Shown: in pieces, positions 63,869 to 64,000 of the stretch
How the letters are laid out: the number at the start of each line of letters is the position of its first letter
Position numbering within the stretch: the stretch's first letter is position 1
Assembly (NCBI GenBank): GCA_031263015.1
Contig: JAISGN010000016.1
Location: 58,087-122,086, forward strand
Direction of reading: 5' to 3'
DNA length: 64,000 nt
Source of the DNA: Bacteroidales bacterium
Lineage (GTDB): Bacteria > Bacteroidota > Bacteroidia > Bacteroidales > P3
Notes under the pieces: generated by a model
Told to the model about the DNA's origin: nothing
The model's input: only the letters and a program-made list of their open reading frames with translations
The model's database searches: none
Made by a program: the position numbers and the translations under genes

Positions 63869-64000
63869 ATGTTAAAACTTGAAAATATAATCGGCGAAGG
63901 ATTAGATGTAACACCTACATTATTAGATAATTTAAGCGAAATACGATTAGATTCCATACCAAATTCAATTCCTATTCTACCTTTACGAGGAAATGTTTTT
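63869..64000 (+). CDS. lon: Lon protease, N-terminal fragment (cut by window end)
   Basis: The first 44 codons are open to the window edge. The segment SIPILPLRGNVF is the hallmark start of the Lon substrate-binding (LAN) domain, after a 30-residue acidic leader as in other Bacteroidales Lon proteins. The ATPase and protease domains lie outside the window, so completeness cannot be judged. Lon is an ATP-dependent cytoplasmic protease that degrades misfolded and regulatory proteins. Confidence 0.8.
   Translation, partial: MLKLENIIGEGLDVTPTLLDNLSEIRLDSIPNSIPILPLRGNVF

Overview
The window reads as a chromosomal segment of a Bacteroidota bacterium, most probably an uncultured member of the order Bacteroidales. 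Reasons: many genes are preceded by the Bacteroidota -7 promoter box TAnnTTTG; the gene content is typical (type IX secretion porU/porV, GldB-like lipoprotein, DUF4270 lipoprotein next to a one-domain glycogen synthase, TonB-dependent receptor with a carboxypeptidase-like N-terminal domain, short lysine-type SerA, epimerase-type threonine dehydrogenase with Kbl); and ribosome binding sites are almost absent, with one striking exception inside prfB. Base composition is moderately A+T rich.

Layout. 0-13.3 kb: lysS, tnaA, a UbiA/MenA-like prenyltransferase overlapping a radical SAM gene, sufE-oppC (minus strand), a YfhO-like membrane protein, rpmB, a thioesterase, metK behind a SAM-II-type riboswitch, and prfB with a programmed +1 frameshift. 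13.3-24 kb: a 41-bp repeat array, hppA (minus), then a plus-strand run of glycogen synthase, DUF4270, MORN-like protein, UbiA and maf, then a TPR protein and a minus-strand lipoprotein/outer-membrane group. 24-33 kb: serC-serA, an HSDR_N-type nuclease-fold protein overlapping a TonB-dependent receptor, an exosortase-like protein whose end overlaps folB, yebC and pckA. 33-45 kb: porU-porV-ispF, tRNA-Gln, a fused peptide-ABC ATPase, a large surface protein with a gliding-type C-terminal domain, and a FadL-like barrel. 45-54 kb: gldB, an LTA-synthase-like enzyme, a lipid kinase, a SUI1 protein, an MBL-fold enzyme, unknown proteins, and a very A+T-rich gene with a deoxyribosyltransferase/TIR-like C-terminal domain. 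54-64 kb: tdh-kbl for threonine breakdown, two tandem M6 metalloproteases carrying type IX sorting domains, and the start of lon.

How it fits together: the type IX secretion genes (porU, porV) sit in the same window as three probable cargo proteins (two M6 proteases and the choice-of-anchor-L protein). Tryptophanase, threonine dehydrogenase/Kbl and a peptide transporter suggest amino-acid fermentation. A membrane pyrophosphatase and ATP-type PEP carboxykinase fit an energy-limited anaerobe.

The least explained signal is in the gaps between genes. At least nine intergenic arrays are built on an exact 21-bp period, although their unit sequences differ. Six share a core AAACAGCCTTT or its complement, often with a conserved GACACGCAC tail. 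Another array has a 41-bp period. No transposase or Cas gene accompanies them. This repeat superfamily and the A+T-rich gene at 52.5 kb are the best candidates for something undescribed.
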